From Pseudomonas sp. WJP1 (GTDB taxonomy: Bacteria > Pseudomonadota > Gammaproteobacteria > Pseudomonadales > Pseudomonadaceae), in assembly GCF_028471945.1 (NCBI RefSeq), contig NZ_CP110128.1, positions 5,917,001 to 5,981,000 of the forward strand: a DNA stretch of 64,000 nucleotides, written 5' to 3'. Every line of letters begins with the position of its first letter. Position 1 is the first letter of the stretch. This document shows positions 29,398 to 41,154 of this stretch, in pieces. Position numbers and translations under genes: made by a program. A model generated the notes under the pieces. It was not told where the DNA came from and did not search any database. It worked only from the letters and a program-made list of their open reading frames with translations.

Positions 29398-30604
29398 GGT
29401 TCGGCTCCTCGGCGAAGTCGCTCTCATGGAACTCCATCTCTTCGCTGCCCAGGTGGGTTCGACTCTCCCACTCGATGCGCAGCAACAAACCCAGACAGGC
29501 ACAGCAGATCACCAGCGAACTGCCGCCATAGCTGAGGAACGGCAGTGTCAGGCCCTTGGTCGGCAGCAGGCCGACGTTCACGCCGATGTTGATCAGGAAT
29601 TGACCGATCCACAGGAACGACAAACCGTAGGCGACATAGGCGGCGAAGAACTGCTTGGCCTTCTCGGCCCACAAGCCGATGTACATGCCGCGGATACAGA
29701 CGAAGACGAACAGCGCCACGGTGCACAGGGAACCCACGGCACCCAGCTCTTCGGCCAGGACCGAGAACACGAAGTCGGTGTGGGCTTCGGGCAAGTAGAA
29801 CTGTTTCTGCACGCTGTTGCCCAGGCCGACACCCAGCCATTCGCCGCGACCGAAAGCGATCAACGCCTGGGACAACTGATAGCCGGCACCGAACTGGTCG
29901 GCCCACGGGTCAGCGAAGTTGGTCAAACGCGCCATCCGATACGGCTGCATCTGGATCAACAACACCACTGCCCCGACCGCCAGGACGACCATCAGGGAAA
30001 ACCGGAACAGCCCGACTCCGCCGAGGAACAGCATCGCCGCCGCCGCGCCCATCATCACCACGGTGGCACCGAAGTCCGGCTCCATCAGCAACAGGCCCGC
30101 CATTGGCAACAGCACGATGAATGGCTTGAAGAAACCCATCCAGCTTTCGCGCACTTCTTTCTGGCGACGCACCAGATAACCGGCGAGGTAGATCACCACG
30201 AACACCTTGGCGATCTCGGAAGGCTGGACGTTGAAAAAACTGAAGCCGATCCAGCGCATCGAACCGTTAACCTCACGGCCGATCCCCGGAATGATCACCA
30301 TCACCAGCAAGCCGAATGCACCCAGCAGCATCAACCAGCCCAGGCGCTGCCAGGTCGCGATCGGGATCATCATCGTGACGATGCAGGCACCCAGGCCCAG
30401 CACCACGTAGATAAGGTGGCGAATCATGTAATACAGGGCGCTGCCCGACTGGACCGCCGCCACTTCGGTGGAGGCCGATGCAATCATGACCAGTCCCAGG
30501 CCGAGCAGCGTCAGGCAACCGGCGAGCATGGGGAAGTCGAGGTCAATACCGCGCCCGGTGATGAGCGGCGATGGGTACGGTTTGATGATGCCTCGAAGAC
30601 TCAT
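29387..30604 (-). CDS. ftsW: Septal peptidoglycan polymerase FtsW (SEDS family)
   Basis: A 405-residue polytopic protein with about ten membrane helices and the SEDS signature near the C terminus (PTKGLTLPFLSYGGSS). With FtsI it polymerises lipid II at the septum. The catalytic aspartate is expected in the large loop after the seventh helix (EAHTDFVFSVLAEELG). The start MSLRGIIKPY overlaps the murD stop by four bases. Confidence 0.97.
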   Translation of the reverse strand: MSLRGIIKPYPSPLITGRGIDLDFPMLAGCLTLLGLGLVMIASASTEVAAVQSGSALYYMIRHLIYVVLGLGACIVTMMIPIATWQRLGWLMLLGAFGLLVMVIIPGIGREVNGSMRWIGFSFFNVQPSEIAKVFVVIYLAGYLVRRQKEVRESWMGFFKPFIVLLPMAGLLLMEPDFGATVVMMGAAAAMLFLGGVGLFRFSLMVVLAVGAVVLLIQMQPYRMARLTNFADPWADQFGAGYQLSQALIAFGRGEWLGVGLGNSVQKQFYLPEAHTDFVFSVLAEELGAVGSLCTVALFVFVCIRGMYIGLWAEKAKQFFAAYVAYGLSFLWIGQFLINIGVNVGLLPTKGLTLPFLSYGGSSLVICCACLGLLLRIEWESRTHLGSEEMEFHESDFAEEPNHGR

Positions 30605-31947
30605 GCCAGTTCCTCCACAGCTTGGACGAACTGGTGACCACGGTCTTCGTAGTTCTTGAACATGTCGAAACTGGCGCACGCCGGCGACAGCAGCACCACG
30701 TCGCCCGGTTGCGCAGCGGCGCGGCATTGCTCCACGGCTTCGACCAGGGACCCTGCACGAATCAGTGGAACGGCATCGCCAATGGCCTGGCCGATCTTGT
30801 CGGAATCGCGCCCCATGAGGATCACGGCGCGGCAGTTGGCCGCCACCGGATCACGCAGGTCCTTGAATTCGGCACCCTTGCCGTCGCCACCGGCAATCAG
30901 CACGATCTTGCCATCGATGTCCGCACCCAGGCCTTCGATGGCTGCCAGCGCGGCACCGACGTTGGTGGCTTTGGAGTCGTTGTAATAGCCCACGCCATCC
31001 AGGTCGCGGACCCACTGGCAGCGGTGCTCGAGACCGGCGAAATTGCGCAGGGCCGACAGCATGGCGTCGAACGGCAAGCCAACGGCGTGACCCAGGGCCA
31101 ATGCCGCCAGGGCGTTGGACTGGTTATGGGCGCCGCGCACTTTCAATTCGCGCACTGGCATCAGGTTCTGGAATTCGAAGGCCAGGTACTTCTCGCCGTC
31201 TTCTTCGCGGATCCCGAAGGCCTTGAAGTCAGGTTTGTTCAGGCCGAAGGTCCAGCATGGCTGGCCCTCGCCCATCAGCGGCCGGCTCAGGGCGTCCTGG
31301 CGGTTGACCACAAACTGCCTGGCACCACGGAAGATCCGGTGTTTGGCAAGGTGATAGGCCGGCAGGCCGCTGTAGCGGTCCATGTGGTCTTCACTGATGT
31401 TGAGCACGGTCGCCACTTCGGCGTTGAGTTGATCGGTGGTTTCCAGTTGGAAACTCGACAGCTCCATCACGTACAGCTCGACGTCGTCGCCCAGCAAGTC
31501 CAGCGCCGGCGTACCCAGGTTGCCGCCGACGGCCACTCGCTTGCCCGCCGCAGCGGCCATTTCGCCGACCAGGGTGGTCACGGTGCTCTTCGCGTTGGAA
31601 CCGCTGATAGCCACGATCGGCGCCTTCGCGTTACGCGCAAACAGCTCGATATCGCCGGACAGCTTCACGCCACGGGCAGCGGCGGCCTGCAGGGCCGGGG
31701 TCGCCAGCGCCAGGCCGGGGCTCACGTAGAGCTCGTCGGCACGGCACAGGAACTCGACGTCCAGCTCGCCACAACGCACTTCCACCTGCGGATAGTCACG
31801 CTTGAGCGTGGCCAGTTCCGGTGGATTTTCCCGCGTATCGGCCACCGCAAACGCCACGCCCCGGTTCGCCAGGAAGCGAACCAGGGACATGCCGCTCTTG
31901 CCGAGGCCGACAACGATGCGGAAGTGGTCAGACGCGATCAGGGACAC
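30601..31947 (-). CDS. murD: UDP-N-acetylmuramoyl-L-alanine--D-glutamate ligase
   Basis: A 448-residue Mur ligase adding D-Glu. IVVGLGKSGMSLVRFL binds the UDP group, ISGSNAKSTVTTLVGEM is the ATP loop (serine in place of the usual Gly-Lys-Thr spacing variant seen in MurD), and YYNDSKATNVGAALAA is the third Mur motif. It follows mraY by six bases. Confidence 0.96.
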   Translation of the reverse strand: MSLIASDHFRIVVGLGKSGMSLVRFLANRGVAFAVADTRENPPELATLKRDYPQVEVRCGELDVEFLCRADELYVSPGLALATPALQAAAARGVKLSGDIELFARNAKAPIVAISGSNAKSTVTTLVGEMAAAAGKRVAVGGNLGTPALDLLGDDVELYVMELSSFQLETTDQLNAEVATVLNISEDHMDRYSGLPAYHLAKHRIFRGARQFVVNRQDALSRPLMGEGQPCWTFGLNKPDFKAFGIREEDGEKYLAFEFQNLMPVRELKVRGAHNQSNALAALALGHAVGLPFDAMLSALRNFAGLEHRCQWVRDLDGVGYYNDSKATNVGAALAAIEGLGADIDGKIVLIAGGDGKGAEFKDLRDPVAANCRAVILMGRDSDKIGQAIGDAVPLIRAGSLVEAVEQCRAAAQPGDVVLLSPACASFDMFKNYEDRGHQFVQAVEELA

Positions 31948-31953
31948 GGGTTT

Positions 31954-33036
31954 CTACCTCAGTTTCAGGGTGGCAAGGCCGATCAGCACGAGAATCACGG
32001 TGATGATCCAGAAGCGGACAATCACGCGTGGCTCGGGCCAGCCCTTGAGTTCAAAGTGGTGGTGAATCGGTGCCATGCGGAACACGCGGCGACCGGTCAG
32101 CTTAAAGGACGCAACCTGAATGACGACTGACAGGGTTTCCATCACGAACACGCCGCCCATGATGAACAGGACGATTTCCTGGCGAACGATCACCGCGATG
32201 GTGCCCAGGGCTGCGCCCAGCGCCAGCGCGCCGACGTCACCCATGAAGACTTGTGCCGGGTAGGTGTTGAACCACAGGAACCCCAGGCCAGCGCCGATCA
32301 GCGCGCCGCAGAACACGATCAGCTCACCTGCGCCCGGTACATAAGGGATCAGCAGGTATTCGGCGAATTTCACGTTACCCGACAGGTAGCAGAAGATCCC
32401 CAGGCCACCACCGACCATCACGGTCGGCATGATCGCCAGGCCGTCGAGGCCGTCAGTCAGGTTGACCGCATTGCTCGAACCCACGATCACGAAATAGGTC
32501 AGGACGATGAAGCCTGCGCCCAGCGGGATGCTGTAGTCCTTGAGCATCGGCAGGATCAGGGTGGTTTCCACCGGTGTGGCGGCAGTCATATAAAGGAAGA
32601 TCGCCGCGCCCAGGCCGAACACCGACTGCCAGAAGTACTTCCAGCGACTCGGCAAGCCACGGGAGTTCTTCTCGATCACCTTGCGGTAGTCGTCGACCCA
32701 GCCGATGGCACCGAACAACAGGGTCACCAACAGGACGACCCAGACATAACGGTTGCTCAGGTCAGCCCACAACAGGGTGCTGACACCAATCGACGACAGG
32801 ATCAGCGCACCGCCCATGGTCGGGGTGCCGGACTTGGACAGGTGCGATTGCGGGCCGTCGTTGCGCACGGACTGGCCGATCTGACGGTTCTGCAGGGTGC
32901 GGATCATCCACGGGCCATAGCACAGCGACAAAACCAACGCGGTCAGTACACCGAGAATCCCGCGCAGGGTCAGGTACTGGAAGACCGCGAAGCCTTTGTA
33001 GAACTGTTGCAGATACTCCGCTAGCAGCAGCAGCAT
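31954..33036 (-). CDS. mraY: Phospho-N-acetylmuramoyl-pentapeptide transferase
   Basis: A 360-residue membrane enzyme with ten predicted helices that transfers phospho-MurNAc-pentapeptide to undecaprenyl phosphate, giving lipid I. The magnesium and catalytic motifs [23 protein letters not shown] and [14 protein letters not shown] are intact. Its start (TAATG) overlaps the murF stop by one base. Confidence 0.97.
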   Translation of the reverse strand: MLLLLAEYLQQFYKGFAVFQYLTLRGILGVLTALVLSLCYGPWMIRTLQNRQIGQSVRNDGPQSHLSKSGTPTMGGALILSSIGVSTLLWADLSNRYVWVVLLVTLLFGAIGWVDDYRKVIEKNSRGLPSRWKYFWQSVFGLGAAIFLYMTAATPVETTLILPMLKDYSIPLGAGFIVLTYFVIVGSSNAVNLTDGLDGLAIMPTVMVGGGLGIFCYLSGNVKFAEYLLIPYVPGAGELIVFCGALIGAGLGFLWFNTYPAQVFMGDVGALALGAALGTIAVIVRQEIVLFIMGGVFVMETLSVVIQVASFKLTGRRVFRMAPIHHHFELKGWPEPRVIVRFWIITVILVLIGLATLKLR

Positions 33037-34403
33037 TAATGTTTCTCCAGACTGGCACCGCACAAAGCGGCAACGATGTTTTCCATCGCAGCGCTGCGCG
33101 AGCCCTTGATCAAAATGGTGGTGTTTGTGTCTTGCTCAGCGCCCAGAGCCTTGATCAGTTCAGCTTGCGTGCTGAAGTGAAATGCTTGGGGTCCGAAGGC
33201 GTTGACGGCGTGAATCATCATCGGCCCAACGGCGTACAACGCAGAAACCTTGTCACGGGCGTACTCGCCCACGTCGCGGTGACCCTGCTCTGCCCAATCG
33301 CCCAGCTCGCCGATATCCCCGAGCACCAGGACGGTGCGACCGGAAAAGCCGGCCAGTATATCAACGGCAGCGCACATGGAGGTGGGGTTCGCGTTATAAG
33401 TGTCGTCGATCACGCGCATGCCATTGCTGGCCAGTTGCGCGACAGTGCGACCCTTGACCGGTTGCACCGCGGCCAGGCCGGTGGCGATGCCGAACAGCGA
33501 CACACCCAGGGCATGGGCGGCAGCCGCGGCGGCCATGGCATTGGCGACGTTATGGGTGCCGAGCAGGTTCAATTGAACGCGCTCCACACCTTCAGGCGTG
33601 TGCAGGTTGAATGCAGGGCAACCGCGAGCGTCGCGGTCCAGATCACTGGCGTAGAAATCAGCACTGACATTACTCAGGGCGAATGTCAGCACCTTGCGCT
33701 CGCCGGCGCGGGTCTTCCAGATACCAAAAGCCTTGTCGTCCAGATTGAGAACGGCGACGCCATCGGACGCCAGCCCATCAATAATTTCGCCCTTGGCCTC
33801 GACGATTTTTTCTGGCCCGCCAAACTCGCCGACATGGGCGGTCCCGGCATTATTCAGAATGGCCACATGGGGCTTGGTCAGGCCCACGGTGTAGGCAATT
33901 TCACCCAGGCGCGAAGCACCGAGCTCGATCACGGCGGCGGTGTGTTCCGGTGCCAGTTCGAGCAGGGTCAAAGGCGCGCCAAGATCGTTGTTCAGGTTGC
34001 CACGGGTGGCCAACACCGGCCCGCGAGTGCGCAGGATGCTCGCGAGCATTTCCTTGACCGTGGTCTTGCCGCTGGAGCCGGTGATGGCAGCGACTGGCTG
34101 GGTGAACGCCGCGCGATTCAGAGCGCCCAGTTGCCCCAACGCCTGACGGGTATCGCTCACCAGCAATTGCGGCAGCGTGCTGTCGGCGACTTCGCGCTCG
34201 ACCAGGGCTGCCACGGCGCCTTTGGCCGCGACTTCATTGAGATAGTCATGGCCATCGAAGCGCGGACCGGCCAAGGCAATGAACAGCTGGCCCGGCTTGA
34301 TCGCACGGCTGTCGATGCTGACGCCGTCGAAGCTCGCATCAGCGGCGATCAACCGCCCATTCAGCGCGCCGGTCAGTTCGCTCAGTTTCAAGGCTTTAAG
34401 CAT
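33036..34403 (-). CDS. murF: UDP-MurNAc-tripeptide--D-alanyl-D-alanine ligase
   Basis: A 455-residue Mur ligase adding the D-Ala-D-Ala made by Ddl. The ATP loop is [15 protein letters not shown] (about 108-122), and [14 protein letters not shown] and [19 protein letters not shown] are family motifs. It overlaps murE by eight bases. Confidence 0.97.
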   Translation of the reverse strand: MLKALKLSELTGALNGRLIAADASFDGVSIDSRAIKPGQLFIALAGPRFDGHDYLNEVAAKGAVAALVEREVADSTLPQLLVSDTRQALGQLGALNRAAFTQPVAAITGSSGKTTVKEMLASILRTRGPVLATRGNLNNDLGAPLTLLELAPEHTAAVIELGASRLGEIAYTVGLTKPHVAILNNAGTAHVGEFGGPEKIVEAKGEIIDGLASDGVAVLNLDDKAFGIWKTRAGERKVLTFALSNVSADFYASDLDRDARGCPAFNLHTPEGVERVQLNLLGTHNVANAMAAAAAAHALGVSLFGIATGLAAVQPVKGRTVAQLASNGMRVIDDTYNANPTSMCAAVDILAGFSGRTVLVLGDIGELGDWAEQGHRDVGEYARDKVSALYAVGPMMIHAVNAFGPQAFHFSTQAELIKALGAEQDTNTTILIKGSRSAAMENIVAALCGASLEKH

Positions 34404-35858
34404 GGGCCACCTCCCAAGCGGTCAAGGCATGATCGGCCTCGACCAGATCGGAAAAGGCATGGCGCTCGCCGTTGATTTCCTGGTAGTCCTCATGACCTTT
34501 ACCGGCCAGGACAATCACGTCATCCGCCGACGCACCGGCGATCAACTGGGCAATCGCCTGGCCACGACCGGCAACGAAGGTCACTTTATCCACAGCGGTG
34601 AAACCGGCACGGATGTCGTCGAAAATCACCGACGGGTCTTCGGTGCGCGGGTTGTCGTCGGTGACCAGTACGCCATCGGCCAGACGCTCGACCACTTCGG
34701 CCATCAGCGGACGCTTGCCGCGATCGCGGTCGCCGCCACAGCCGAACAGGCACAGCAGCCGGCCTTTGACGTGAGGGCGCAGGGCCGTCAGGACTTTTTC
34801 CAGGGCATCCGGGGTGTGGGCGTAATCGACCACCACCAACGGCTGGGTACCGCCACCCAGGCGCTGCATGCGTCCGGCCGGGCCTTCGAGCTTCGGCAGC
34901 ACCTTGAGAATTTCGTCCAGGGCGTAATCCAGACCGAGCAAGGCACCAATCGCCGCCAAGACATTGCTCAGGTTGAAACGACCCAGCAACGTGCTGCGCA
35001 GGTGGTGTTCGCCCTGGGGCGTGACCAGCGTGGCACGCACGCCTTCGTCGTCGAACTGCGCCTGGCGGCAGTAGAGATAAGCGTTGCTGTCGAGCAGACT
35101 GTAGGTGACCAGCCGCGATTCGCGCTTGTCCGCAGCCAATTGCCGGCCGAACTCGTCGTCGAGGTTGATCACCCGGCATTTCAGATCGTTCCAGGCAAAC
35201 AGCCTGGCCTTGGCTTCGCCATAGGCCTGCATGGTGCCGTGGTAATCCAGGTGGTCGCGGGACAGGTTGGTCATCACGGCCACATCGAATGCCAGCGCGG
35301 TGACCCGGCCCTGGTCCAGGCCATGGGATGAGACTTCCATGGCAACAGCCTTGGCTCCGGCCTTTTTCAGGTCGCCCAAGGTCGCTTGCACCGCAATCGG
35401 GTTGGGCGTGGTGTGCAGGCCGCTTTCCAGCGCGCCATGAAAACCGCAGCCGAGGGTGCCGACGATGCCGCAGTGCTGGCCCAGCAGATCCAGCGCCTGG
35501 GCCACCAACTGGGTCACGCTGGTCTTGCCGTTGGTACCGGTCACACCCACCAGTTTCAGGTGATGGCTCGGTTCGCCATAAAAGCGCCCGGCGATATCCG
35601 ACAGCTGCGCCGCCAGCCCCTTGACCGGAATCAGCGGCACGTCAGTGATTGGCAGCACCGTGGCGCCTTCCACTTCATAAGCCACGGCCGATGCGCCGCG
35701 CGCAAGCGCATCGCCGATGTGCGCACGGCCATCGAATCTGCCGCCCGGCACCGCGAGGAACAAGTCACCGGCGCGTACGTTGCGACTGTCCAGCGCCAAT
35801 TCACGGATCAACAGATCGTGGCCGGCGTGGGGAAAAATCTTGTTCAGGCTCATGGACA

Positions 35859-35859
<1 letters not shown>
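34396..35859 (-). CDS. murE: UDP-MurNAc-L-alanyl-D-glutamate--2,6-diaminopimelate ligase
   Basis: A 487-residue Mur ligase. ATP loop VTGTNGKTSVTQLVAQ (about 120-135), DYAHTPDALEKVL, and the DNPRTEDP motif that selects meso-diaminopimelate and not lysine. The start is the TGATG junction with ftsI; a second ATG two codons on is possible. Confidence 0.97.
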
Positions 35860-37887
<2,028 letters not shown>

Positions 37888-37891
<4 letters not shown>

Positions 37892-38835
37892 CGCAGCTTC
37901 TCCGCCACACGCATGACAGCACTGCGCGAACGTGGGTTGGCCTTGAGCTCGGCGTCGGAGGCCGTCTGCGCTTTGCCATGGATTTTGATTTTCGGTTCGA
38001 AAGCGACGTGCCGAACCGGCAGGTTGCGTGGCAGGTTGTCGGCTTCGCCTTTGACCAGCTTGCGCATGAACAGCTTGACGATGCGATCTTCCAGCGAATG
38101 GAAACTGATGACCACCAGGCGACCGCCCACTTCCAGGCTTTCCAGCGCCGCTTCGAGGCCGGCTTCCAGATCGCCTAGTTCGTTGTTGACGTGAATGCGC
38201 AGGCCCTGGAATGCACGGGTCGCCGGGTTCTTGCCCTTTTCCCAGGCCGGATTCGCGACTTTCAGGACTTCAGCCAGATCGGCGGTGCGTTCGAACGGCT
38301 TGATATCGCGACGTTCAGCCACGGCACGGGCCATGCGCCCGGAAAAACGCTCTTCGCCGTATTCCTTGAACACCCGGGCGATTTCTTCCACGGGCGCGGT
38401 GTTGACGAATTCGGCAGCACTGATCCCGCGAGACGGGTCCATGCGCATGTCCAGCGGCCCATCGTTGAGGAAGCTGAAACCGCGTTCCGGGTCGTCCAGC
38501 TGAGGCGAAGATACGCCCAGGTCAAGCAACACACCGCTGACCTTGCCGTTCATGCCGCGCGCGGCAACTTCCGCACCCAGCTCGGCAAAGCTGCGCTGCA
38601 CAACGACAAAGCGGCCGTCTTCGGCCGCTAGCGTCTGCCCGGTGGCAATCGCTTGAGGGTCTTTGTCGAACCCGAGCAACCGACCATCGGGACCGAGCCG
38701 GCTGAGGATCAACCGGCTGTGTCCGCCGCGCCCGAACGTGCCGTCCAGATAGCAGCCATCAGGACGTACGGCGAGAGCCTCGACGGCTTCGTCAAGCAGT
38801 ACGGTGATGTGGTTAAAGCCGCTATCTATAGTCAC
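37888..38835 (-). CDS. rsmH: 16S rRNA (cytosine-1402-N4)-methyltransferase
   Basis: A 315-residue SAM-dependent methyltransferase (formerly MraW). [30 protein letters not shown] (SAM loop), [22 protein letters not shown] and [14 protein letters not shown] are family signatures. RsmI, which makes the 2'-O-methyl mark on the same nucleotide, is encoded about 2 kb away. It overlaps mraZ by four bases. Confidence 0.97.
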
Positions 38836-39287
38836 AGTATCAATTCACGCAGTTGGTCAGGCATCGCGCCCGGTTCTTGAATAGCAGCCAGGTCAGCGGC
38901 AGCAACCGCATCCCAGGCATCCTCGTCCCACAATTGGAACTTGTTGAGTTGGCCTACCAGCATCGCGCGCTTATCCAACTTGGCATATTCACGAAGACGC
39001 GGCGGAACCAGAAAACGACCACTGCCATCGAGCTCGAGGTCGACGGCATTACCAATCAATAAACGTTGCAGACGGCGGTTCGCTTCGTGAAGCGAAGGCA
39101 GTGCGCGCAGTTTTGTTTCAATAATTTCCCACTCATCGAGGGGGTAAACACACAAACACGGATCAACGGCATCAATTGTGACGATTAACTGACCGGAACT
39201 CCGCGAAACCAGCTCGTCACGGTACCGGCTCGGCATGGCGAGACGACCCTTTGCATCGAGACTGATAGCGTTGGCTCCGCGAAACAC
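38832..39287 (-). CDS. mraZ: Transcriptional regulator MraZ
   Basis: A 151-residue protein of two SpoVT/AbrB-like halves, each with a D-G/K-R-F/L motif ([17 protein letters not shown] and [19 protein letters not shown]). MraZ forms a ring and represses its own division cluster by binding repeated boxes at the promoter; such boxes are present at 39329-39355. It is the first gene of the cluster. Confidence 0.97.
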   Translation of the reverse strand: MFRGANAISLDAKGRLAMPSRYRDELVSRSSGQLIVTIDAVDPCLCVYPLDEWEIIETKLRALPSLHEANRRLQRLLIGNAVDLELDGSGRFLVPPRLREYAKLDKRAMLVGQLNKFQLWDEDAWDAVAAADLAAIQEPGAMPDQLRELIL

Positions 39288-39328
39288 GTCAGCGTTTCTC
39301 CAAATTCTAGCGTTTTTAGCTCAAAAAA

Positions 39329-39355
39329 CCCACTTCATGCCACTTTCCGCCACTT
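39329..39355 (-). promoter_or_regulatory. MraZ operator: three boxes with 10-bp period
   Basis: On the mraZ strand: AAGTGG, four bases, AAGTGG, four bases, AAGTGG with a trailing G. The 10-bp spacing is exact and matches known MraZ operators (TGGG-type boxes every 10 bases). They lie just downstream of the -10 element, across the likely transcription start. Confidence 0.75.
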
Positions 39356-39361
39356 GCGCAC

Positions 39362-39391
39362 ACTATAGGAATGCGCCCACTGCACCGTCAA
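39362..39391 (-). promoter_or_regulatory. Sigma-70 promoter of the division cluster
   Basis: TTGACG (39386-39391), an 18-base spacer, then TATAGT (39362-39367), read on the mraZ strand. It lies about 75 bases before the mraZ start codon. Confidence 0.75.
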
Positions 39392-39643
39392 GGCGCGGAT
39401 CAAAGGAAAACCCTTACAGAACTGAGATTTAGGAGCATAGAGAGGGGAGCAAGCAGGATCAGGCGGATGAAACTGCCCAATAACTTGAATCAGCACGGGA
39501 GGCTGCGCTCAGAAGTTAAAGTGATTTATTAAGAGTAAGATTTTTTTGATATTACGAAAGTGATAATGAGGACGTTTGAGAAAGGAGGGAAATTGCCACC
39601 ATCGAACCCCTGCCCAATGATTTAAGCAGAGGGGAGAAAAAAG

Positions 39644-39997
39644 GTGGAGAGTCGATCTGTAAGCCGGGTTCTGTCTTGAACAGTCATTCGTCTACGATGG
39701 CCATCACTGGACACCTTTAGCAACCTACCCGGTCCCAGCGCGGGCCACGCCTTGGGACCCTATTTGGTCTTGCTCCAAGTGGGGTTTACCTAGCCACGAA
39801 CTGTTGCCAGACGTGCGGTGCGCTCTTACCGCACCTTTTCACCCTTACCGGCGCCGAAGCGCTTAGGCGGTTATTTTCTGTGGCACTTTCCGTAGGCTCA
39901 CGCCTCCCAGGCATTACCTGGCACTTCGCCCTATGGAGCCCGGACTTTCCTCCCCCCCCTAATTTTCATAGAGGGCAGCGACTGTCCGATCGACTCT
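39644..39997 (-). ncRNA. rnpB: RNase P RNA (M1 RNA, type A)
   Basis: About 354 nt of the catalytic RNA that removes 5' leaders from tRNA precursors. Read on the minus strand, the 5' end AGAGTCGATCGGACAGTCGC pairs with the 3' end AGATCGACTCTCCACC (helix P1). The universally conserved GAGGAAAGTCCGGGCTCC is near the 5' end, the GGTAA of the tRNA-CCA-binding loop is in GGGTAGGTTGC, and GAACCCGGCTTA is near the 3' end. A T-run after the last helix ends transcription. Ends are set from the conserved helix and may be off by a few bases. Confidence 0.97.
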
Positions 39998-40073
39998 CCG
40001 CCGCGAAGGTTAACGGCAGAGCGGCCGAAGAACAAGTGATAAACGCCTCCAGCCACGCCAGTGCGTCGGGTTT

Positions 40074-40946
40074 TTACTCGCCTTTCTGCTTATCCAGGGC
40101 AATCTGATAGAGCACATTCTTGCGCTCGCCGGTAATTTGCGCAGCCAACGCCGCGGCACGCTTGAGCGGCATCTCTTCGAGCAACAGATCGAGGATGCGC
40201 ATCGCTTCGCTGCTGACGGCACCTTCCTCCTCGGGAGCGGTCCACCCCGCCACCAACACCACACACTCGCCACGCTGCTGATTACTGTCCGACTCGACGA
40301 ATTCGCGCAACTGGGCGAGCGGCAAGCCCTTGAGCGTTTCGAACGTCTTGGTCAGCTCCCGCGCCAGCAATGCTGGGCGCTCGGCGCCGAACACCTGCTC
40401 CATGTCCTGCAGGCATTCGAGGATACGGTGCGGCGCCTCATAGAAAATCAGCGTGCGTGGCTCTTCCTTGATGAGCTCCAGACGCGCGCGCCGCCCCACC
40501 GCTTTGGCCGGCAGGAAGCCTTCGAAGATGAAACGGTCGGATGGCAAGCCCGCCGCCGACAGGGCCGCAATCAACGCACAAGCCCCCGGCACCGGCACCA
40601 CATTGATGCCCGCCGCACGCGCCTGACGGACCAGGTGATAGCCCGGATCGGAAATCAGCGGCGTGCCGGCATCGGAAATCAACGCGACATCGTCACCCGC
40701 GAGCAAGCGGGTAATAAAGCGGCTACCCTCATCGCGCTCGTTGTGCTCATGACAGGCAGCCAGGGGGGTGGGAATGCCGAAATGCTGCATCAGGCGCTGG
40801 GAGTGACGTGTGTCCTCGGCGGCAATCAAGGCGACCTCACGCAAGATCTTCAGCGCCCGGGCACTGATATCGTCCAGGTTGCCGATGGGCGTCGCCACCA
40901 CATAGAGCGAGCCAGCAGCGGAATTCAAAGCACCTGGAGCAGTCAA
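40074..40946 (-). CDS. rsmI: 16S rRNA (cytidine-1402-2'-O)-methyltransferase
   Basis: A 290-residue SAM enzyme of the YraL/RsmI family. GSLYVVATPIGNLDDISARAL, AAEDTRHSQRLMQHFGI, SDAGTPLISDPGYHLV and FYEAPHRILECLQDM are clear family motifs. It completes m4Cm1402 together with RsmH. The start is probably TTG at 40946, because GAGG lies eight bases upstream and homologues begin near LTAPGALNS; a GTG three codons earlier is the alternative. It is divergent from lpoA. Confidence 0.93.
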   Translation of the reverse strand: MTAPGALNSAAGSLYVVATPIGNLDDISARALKILREVALIAAEDTRHSQRLMQHFGIPTPLAACHEHNERDEGSRFITRLLAGDDVALISDAGTPLISDPGYHLVRQARAAGINVVPVPGACALIAALSAAGLPSDRFIFEGFLPAKAVGRRARLELIKEEPRTLIFYEAPHRILECLQDMEQVFGAERPALLARELTKTFETLKGLPLAQLREFVESDSNQQRGECVVLVAGWTAPEEEGAVSSEAMRILDLLLEEMPLKRAAALAAQITGERKNVLYQIALDKQKGE

Positions 40947-41154
40947 AGCACACACCTCATGATCGGTAAAACGGCCATTGTAGCGCGTAGCGACCCTCGC
41001 GATACGGGCAAGCAGCACCCGCTTTTGCAGCCTTTTGTGCCGCACAGCAACATTTACACCCGCTAAATTGGTCGATTCGCACCACTAACATCGCGCCCCG
41101 GCCAGTGCTTGGGTACAATTCCACGCTAATTTGATCGAGTATCAGGAACACTAC

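Larger units (their letters stand above)
39288..39643. other. Intergenic region between rnpB and mraZ
   Basis: About 350 bases without a credible gene. The mraZ-proximal third holds the promoter and MraZ boxes. The rest (about 39420-39600) is A/T-rich with T and A runs that could act as UP-type elements or spacer; a 21-codon frame at about 39466 has no convincing ribosome binding site. Confidence 0.6.

Noticed and set aside
30601..31947. A damaged ATP loop in MurD (SNAKST in place of TNGKS)
   Set aside because: The variant with SNAKST is normal for MurD in pseudomonads as far as I know; all other motifs are intact.
39466..39531. A 21-codon frame (MKLPNNLNQHGRL...) upstream of mraZ
   Set aside because: No convincing ribosome binding site and no context; probably chance in a non-coding spacer.
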